From Bacteroidota bacterium (GTDB lineage: Bacteria; Bacteroidota; Bacteroidia; Flavobacteriales_F; PHOS-HE28), in assembly GCA_023418095.1 (NCBI GenBank), contig JAEZDL010000235.1:1-10334 (forward strand): a DNA stretch of 10,334 bases, written 5' to 3'. Shown in pieces: positions 6,965-10,334 of this stretch. The stretch's first letter is position 1, and every line of letters starts with the position of its first letter. Position numbers and translations under genes: made by a program. The notes below the pieces were generated by a model, which saw nothing but the letters and a program-made list of their open reading frames with translations, was not told where the DNA came from and did not search any database.

Positions 6965-7594
6965 TCACACCATAAAGGAATACGTCCAGACAACATAGAA
7001 CCAAAGTGCTCCGATCCAGCTGATGCGGTGAATCTTTCGGGTGGTGATCCGATCATATGCGAACAAGGAAAAGAAGGCCAAATTCCAAATGACGATCTCA
7101 AAGAGTATGAAGCTCATATCACTGCCATCCCCAAGCTTTTCAGCAACGCGCCCAATGATCGGGCCCAGCACATATAGCGTTCCGACATATAGATATCGTT
7201 TGTGTAATTGAGGGATCCTCCTCTTTTTATAAGCCATGAAGACCAATATGGCGAACGAAGCAGTGAAGATCCTGTTGGCCCTTACATGTCCTGGCATCGC
7301 CTCCCAGCCTTCGTACACAGCATAGAAGACATAGAAAGTGCTCAGTATTACTCCGATCGCAATGGCCATGCCCCACAAACCCCACTTCATGTGCGCACGA
7401 TGATCGCGTGCCCTTATGAGGTGGGATTGCGTTACCAGAATTACGAACCAGGCAAGAAAGAAAATGCCATGGATTATGAACTTCGGGTCGATATTGCTTT
7501 CCTGCCCTACATCGGTGAACAGATTGTCCGAAAAGGCCAGCAACGAAAGGATCAAAAGGATGATGCTCGCAATAAAGAAGTAATGCCTCTTCAT
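6965..7594 (-). CDS. Six-TM inner-membrane protein of unknown function
   Basis: A 209-residue integral membrane protein from ATG at 7594, which starts with MKRHYFFIAS directly before helix 1. An in-frame ATG at 7621 would add nine hydrophilic residues; an AAGGA sequence about 10 nt before 7594 favours the shorter form. About six hydrophobic segments are visible, around residues 5-22, 38-56, 71-95, 107-122, 134-150 and 160-180, with a seventh possible at 192-208. Histidines recur at helix ends: H42 in FIIHGIFF, H58, H65 and H68 in RARDHRAHMKWG, H103 and H131 in QLHKRYLYVGTL. The pattern resembles small conserved multipass families such as DUF2306/DUF420, in which histidines might bind haem or metal, but I cannot name the family. 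A promoter-like sequence lies at 7669-7700. The gene converges on the exported-protein gene ending at 6810. Confidence 0.8.
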   Translation of the reverse strand: MKRHYFFIASIILLILSLLAFSDNLFTDVGQESNIDPKFIIHGIFFLAWFVILVTQSHLIRARDHRAHMKWGLWGMAIAIGVILSTFYVFYAVYEGWEAMPGHVRANRIFTASFAILVFMAYKKRRIPQLHKRYLYVGTLYVLGPIIGRVAEKLGDGSDMSFILFEIVIWNLAFFSLFAYDRITTRKIHRISWIGALWFYVVWTYSFMV

Positions 7595-7668
7595 TCCATG
7601 CTGGTCCTTCTGTAATTGCATGGATCGGGGTCAACTCCATTGATCGCCAGATCATTGAAGCGCTGGAC

Positions 7669-7700
7669 CAAAGTAGGACAAGATCTACCTGGATCGGAAG
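7669..7700 (-). promoter_or_regulatory. Possible Bacteroidota-type promoter of the six-TM gene
   Basis: On the minus strand, CTACTTTG (7676-7669) resembles the -7 box TAnnTTTG with the TA displaced by one base. It is preceded 20 nt upstream by CTTC (7700-7697) in the -33 position. The implied start lies 50-70 nt before the gene. The match is imperfect. Confidence 0.3.
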
Positions 7701-7734
7701 TTGGCCTCACTCCACGCGTACCCGCGTAGCACGA

Positions 7735-7974
7735 TCACTTCTTCGGCTCTGCCGTATTCACATCCACATCGATATCCTTGCTTTCCACTTCGATACCTGA
7801 ATCACCCACCTGGATGCGGGTGCCGGGTTCCTCCTCAACACGAACTTCCTCCCTCACGGGAACTTCTTCCTTGATGATGGTCGTTTCCTTCTCTACCGGA
7901 GGTGGGTCGTTCTCGGCACAGGAAGCGAGACCGATGATCGAAAGGGCAGCAATAGGTAGGATGTACTTTTTCAT
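7735..7974 (-). CDS. Small acidic lipoprotein
   Basis: A 79-residue protein starting at ATG 7974, where a textbook lipoprotein signal begins: MKKYILPIAALSIIGLASC, with LASC as lipobox and Cys19 as lipidation site. The frame extends upstream to 8073, but that part precedes the signal and covers the probable promoter, so it is not coding. The mature 60 residues are low in complexity and mostly Glu, Val, Lys and Asp. They begin with a DPPP linker, continue as a charged EEVPVREEVRVEEEPG stretch (36-51), and end with RIQVGDSGIEVESKDIDVDV (53-72). Short lipoproteins with a similar valine/acidic tail occur widely in Bacteroidota without an assigned function. It probably sits on the periplasmic or outer-membrane face as an extended or strand-forming peptide. 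It has its own promoter-like sequence and is flanked by same-strand genes on both sides. Confidence 0.82.
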   Translation of the reverse strand: MKKYILPIAALSIIGLASCAENDPPPVEKETTIIKEEVPVREEVRVEEEPGTRIQVGDSGIEVESKDIDVDVNTAEPKK

Positions 7975-7995
7975 GATGGAGAGGATGTATGCGTA

Positions 7996-8027
7996 CAAAT
8001 ATCGCATGATCTGCTGCGGGCTGGAAA
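7996..8027 (-). promoter_or_regulatory. Probable Bacteroidota-type promoter of the small lipoprotein gene
   Basis: On the minus strand, GATATTTG (8003-7996) matches the -7 consensus TAnnTTTG except at the first base. TTTC (8027-8024) lies 20 nt upstream in the -33 position. The expected transcript start gives a leader of about 15-20 nt before ATG 7974, supporting that start over the longer frame. Confidence 0.42.
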
Positions 8028-8069
8028 CGTTGAGATCCGTTCTACGGAGGGCGATCGGTGGGCCTGCGA

Positions 8070-9623
8070 TCAACGCTGCAAGATCACACGCGCCGGTCGC
8101 GAAGTCCCTGCACTCGATCGAAGCAGTAACGTGTACGCACCATTGCTGATGTTCTCGGGGATGGCGATGGTGGTATGTTGTGCAAGTACCGCTATGCTCT
8201 GCGAGTATACCATCGCTCCATTGGCGTTGATGAGTTCCAACATCACCGTTCCACCGATAAGTGATGGATCTGCTGTGAGGATGATGCGATCGCTGGCCGG
8301 CACCGGTGCTACCTGCACAGTAGCGTACGATCCGGTTTCCGCGATCCCCACCGCTGACGGGTAAAAGGCCATGAGGATGGCGTCCCCCCCATTGCCGGGC
8401 ACTACGCTACTGCGTGCGCACACCAGCATGCGACCATCATCCTCCACCCAGAGCTCGCCGGAAAAATTGAGCGGGTCGATGTGGATCGTGGTCTCGGTGA
8501 CAAATCCATTGTTCCCGAAGGTAGGGTCCATGGTACCGTCCGGAAGCCAGCGCATGAGGTAGGCATCGCCGTCGGTCAGGCCCAGTGTGATGACGCCGCC
8601 ATCAGCCTGGAACCAGGCACCCTGTGAGGTCAAGGTCTCATCGGAGGCGCATTCGTAGTAGGAGTCCACCGCGTCCTGGCCGTTGGCATCCAGCCGCATG
8701 GTTACCATGTCCATGGAGTTCCCAAGCACGTTGCCGTAACCCGCAAGGAAGACTTCGTCGTTGGGACCGATGACCACGTTCTCGGCAGCGTATCCTTCGA
8801 GACTGTTGATCACGAGGCCATTGTCGCCGAAACTGAGGTCCAGCGCGCCATCGGGCATCAGGCGGCAGCCCCAAATGGGCACGAAGTCCGGATCATCCAC
8901 CCGGCCTTCAGTGGCGAGCACGATGCGGCCATCGCTCTGCAGGGCCATGTCATAGGCCTCGAAGTCCCATTGCGGATCACCGGGGTGGACGACCACCACA
9001 CCGCCGATGCCGAAGGCGGTATCGTACGTGCCGTTGGCCTGGAGCTGGATCACCAGCAGGTCATTGTCGTTGTCCGGGTCGATCTCAGCGAAGCCACAGA
9101 TCAGGATCTTCCCCTCCGGTGTGATCAACACATCGCGTGCCCGCCAGATGCCGTCGTTGGGCGGAGGTAGCAGGAGGTAGCCGCCCGTGCCAAAGTCAGG
9201 GTCCAAGGTACCATCCGTGAGGTACCGCGTCACCAGGATGTTGGTGGGTTCGTTCAGCGCCGTGCGCATGCGACCTACGCAAATGAGCTTCCCGTCGGCC
9301 TGCAATGCCACGCCCACGTAATCCCCCGGACCTTCCCAGGTGGGCACCGGGTTGATCGCCCAGCCGGTGCCGTTGAACGAAACGTCCAACTCGCCATTGG
9401 AATGGAAGCGTGCGATCAGCGAGTTCAATTCGGAGAGGTTGGCATGTCCCACGGCCACGATCTTGCCATCTGGTTGCACCACCATGTCCGTGAACTGATC
9501 GAAAGAACCATCGATATCAAGTGTCACATAACCTCCGGTGCCGAAGGTTGGATCCAGAAAGCTTTGCGCAGTGGTGATAATGGATGAAAGGAACAGGAGA
9601 ATTACGATCGAATGTTGTTTCAT
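8070..9623 (-). CDS. Delta-60 repeat (DUF5122-type) secreted protein with T9SS sorting domain
   Basis: A 517-residue protein with a signal peptide (MKQHSIVILLFLSSIITTAQ, probable cleavage Ala19-Gln20). The body is built of about seven delta-60 repeats (TIGR02608/DUF5122 pattern), each with a D-x-x-F-G-x-x-G opening followed by a QPDGKI-VG-type core. Openings are at about residues 24, 80, 141, 201, 262 and 366; a degenerate unit near 317 has lost the FG motif. The spacing is 49-61 residues, consistent with a beta-propeller. The C-terminus (about 437-517) has a type A sorting domain look: VAPVPASDRI, then VMLELINANGAMV, then ISNGAYTLLLRS and a basic ending. The PNP motif is altered to PVP. The product should be exported by T9SS. 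Function is unknown; such proteins are often called hypothetical surface propellers. Parts of the gene carry fewer GATC sites than its neighbours. Confidence 0.93.
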   Translation of the reverse strand: MKQHSIVILLFLSSIITTAQSFLDPTFGTGGYVTLDIDGSFDQFTDMVVQPDGKIVAVGHANLSELNSLIARFHSNGELDVSFNGTGWAINPVPTWEGPGDYVGVALQADGKLICVGRMRTALNEPTNILVTRYLTDGTLDPDFGTGGYLLLPPPNDGIWRARDVLITPEGKILICGFAEIDPDNDNDLLVIQLQANGTYDTAFGIGGVVVVHPGDPQWDFEAYDMALQSDGRIVLATEGRVDDPDFVPIWGCRLMPDGALDLSFGDNGLVINSLEGYAAENVVIGPNDEVFLAGYGNVLGNSMDMVTMRLDANGQDAVDSYYECASDETLTSQGAWFQADGGVITLGLTDGDAYLMRWLPDGTMDPTFGNNGFVTETTIHIDPLNFSGELWVEDDGRMLVCARSSVVPGNGGDAILMAFYPSAVGIAETGSYATVQVAPVPASDRIILTADPSLIGGTVMLELINANGAMVYSQSIAVLAQHTTIAIPENISNGAYTLLLRSSAGTSRPARVILQR

Positions 9624-9666
9624 CAGGTATGGTCCGTTTCGGGCCGAATGTACGGTTCAACCCAAT

Positions 9667-9698
9667 CAAATAAGAATGCGTAATTCCTTTCCTGTAAA
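9667..9698 (-). promoter_or_regulatory. Possible Bacteroidota-type promoter of the delta-60 repeat gene
   Basis: On the minus strand, CTTATTTG (9674-9667) approximates the -7 box TAnnTTTG. TTTA (9698-9695) stands 20 nt upstream, the same spacing as the other two candidates in this window. The implied leader before ATG 9623 is about 35-40 nt. Confidence 0.35.
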
Positions 9699-9716
9699 CC
9701 CTTGATGGGGCCGTTG

Positions 9717-9984
9717 ATGCGTCCGCAGTTCAGCTGGTATTTCAGCCTGGCGGAAGCTGAACGTGCTTTGCTTCGCATCAAGGAAGCGTTCGAAGCTCGT
9801 CAGAACAGACTTTCAGGTCCGGCCCATCAGCCTTGATCCCAAGGACGATTATCTCCTTGCCCTCGCCAAAGCCGCGAAGGCCGATCTACTGATCACCGGT
9901 GATACTGACATGTTGGGCTTGGAGAAGTATGGCGGAACGCGGATCATCAAACCGGACGTTTTCAAACGGGAATTCTTGGTATAG
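9717..9984 (+). pseudogene. Frameshifted, N-terminally truncated PIN-domain (COG1569-like) toxin remnant
   Basis: Two adjacent frames together read like the C-terminal two thirds of a VapC/COG1569-type PIN ribonuclease. The first frame, from 9717, reads RPQFSWYFSLAEAERALLRI and then KEAFE, as in the helical middle of the family. It then runs into unrelated residues and a stop at 9834. From about 9796 the next frame continues as LVRTDFQVRPISLDPKDDYL (9796-9855) and keeps the conserved acidic DPKDD and ITGDTDML motifs, ending at TAG 9982. Dropping one base near 9795 restores a continuous protein. The N-terminal part with the first catalytic aspartate (family pattern LDTN) is absent: upstream residues do not match, and a stop lies at 9681-9683. 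No antitoxin gene lies beside it. It is therefore probably inactive, unless the short second frame (GTG 9763, 73 residues) is expressed as an isolated fragment. Confidence 0.72.
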
Positions 9985-9987
9985 CTC

Positions 9988-10334
9988 TCACTCATGCACC
10001 GTCATCTCATGCGATACCTCACCATCCAGCACGGTGATCTTATACAAGTTGCCATACTCGGTCTCGGTCATGTTCGGATACACCGCTGATCCCAGATAGG
10101 CATTGATCAGCGGTGGAATGGTGTTGCTGTGCCCCACGGTGAGCACATTCCCGCCTGTATGGTCCTGCACCACATCGGCCAGTGAAAAGTTCGCAGGATC
10201 GTAGAGGATCACTTCCTGATCATTACTTGCCGCGATCGGTTCGATGGTCTGGCGGGTGCGGTTGAAGTCCGTGCTGTAAAAGGCACTGAAGGTGATATCC
10301 TGGAAAAGGACAGCCCAATTATCGACCCTTTCCA
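9988..10334 (-). CDS. Histidine phosphatase (phosphoglycerate mutase-like) superfamily protein, C-terminal part
   Basis: The frame is open from the right edge down to TGA at 9988-9990, giving 115 residues; the start and the N-terminal RHG phosphohistidine motif are outside the window. What is visible fits the branch-1 histidine phosphatase fold: FYSTDFNRTRQTIEPI with the conserved arginine region, then ILYDPANFSLADVV, then NVLTVGHSNTIPPLI, whose VGHSNT contains the second catalytic histidine. The ending MTETEYGNLYKITVLDGEVS is typical of small Bacteroidota members. The family removes phosphate from varied small molecules or proteins; the substrate cannot be told. The GTG at 10212 is an internal codon, not the start, because homologous sequence continues upstream of it. 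The gene converges on the PIN remnant, with 3 bp between their stop codons. Confidence 0.88.
   Translation of the reverse strand, partial: ERVDNWAVLFQDITFSAFYSTDFNRTRQTIEPIAASNDQEVILYDPANFSLADVVQDHTGGNVLTVGHSNTIPPLINAYLGSAVYPNMTETEYGNLYKITVLDGEVSHEMTVHE

Noticed and set aside
7714..7727. ACGCG-TACC-CGCGT hairpin just downstream of the small lipoprotein gene
   Set aside because: It is positioned like a terminator, but the 5-bp stem is short and no T-run follows on the minus strand, so I could not support it.
9988..10212. A 74-residue small protein starting at GTG 10212
   Set aside because: Histidine-phosphatase sequence continues upstream in the same frame to the window edge, so this is an internal codon of a larger gene.

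Overview
The window looks like chromosomal DNA of a Bacteroidota bacterium, most likely Flavobacteriales or a relative. Two proteins end in type IX secretion (T9SS) type A sorting domains. Several others carry signal peptides ending at Ala-Gln or Gly-Gln. Ribosome-binding sites are weak, and three minus-strand genes are preceded by sequences resembling the Bacteroidota promoter (TTN, about 20 nt, then TAnnTTTG-like). The DNA is strikingly rich in GATC and CGATCG.

Layout from left to right. (1) The 5' part of a secreted SBBP beta-propeller protein reads leftward off the window (1-603). (2) A plus-strand block follows: a 12-TM MFS transporter (840-2054), a MarR-family regulator with a near-perfect palindrome just before its start (2123-2149; gene 2160-2597), and a trypsin-like protease lipoprotein that overlaps marR by 8 nt (2590-3699). 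(3) A minus-strand T9SS-sorted secreted protein (3700-4587) converges on the protease, and both stop codons lie in one TGATCA. (4) A plus-strand pair encodes exported proteins: an ARPP-1/DUF6569-type protein (4735-5670) and an unrecognised 366-aa protein (5710-6810). (5) Three minus-strand genes follow: a six-TM membrane protein (6965-7594), a small acidic lipoprotein (7735-7974) and a 517-aa delta-60-repeat T9SS protein (8070-9623). (6) A frameshifted, N-terminally truncated PIN-domain toxin remnant (9717-9984) converges on a histidine-phosphatase gene whose start lies beyond the right edge (9988-10334).

Most genes serve the cell envelope or exterior. The clearest regulatory unit is marR plus protease, probably autoregulated through the palindrome; the MFS gene upstream may be its partner but has no copy of that operator. 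The ARPP-1/unknown pair is the most likely undescribed functional unit. I see no CRISPR array, tRNA, rRNA, insertion sequence or recognisable complete defence system. The case for a wholly new system is modest and rests on the ARPP-1 pair, the protease C-terminal domain and an orphan palindrome at 6883-6897.
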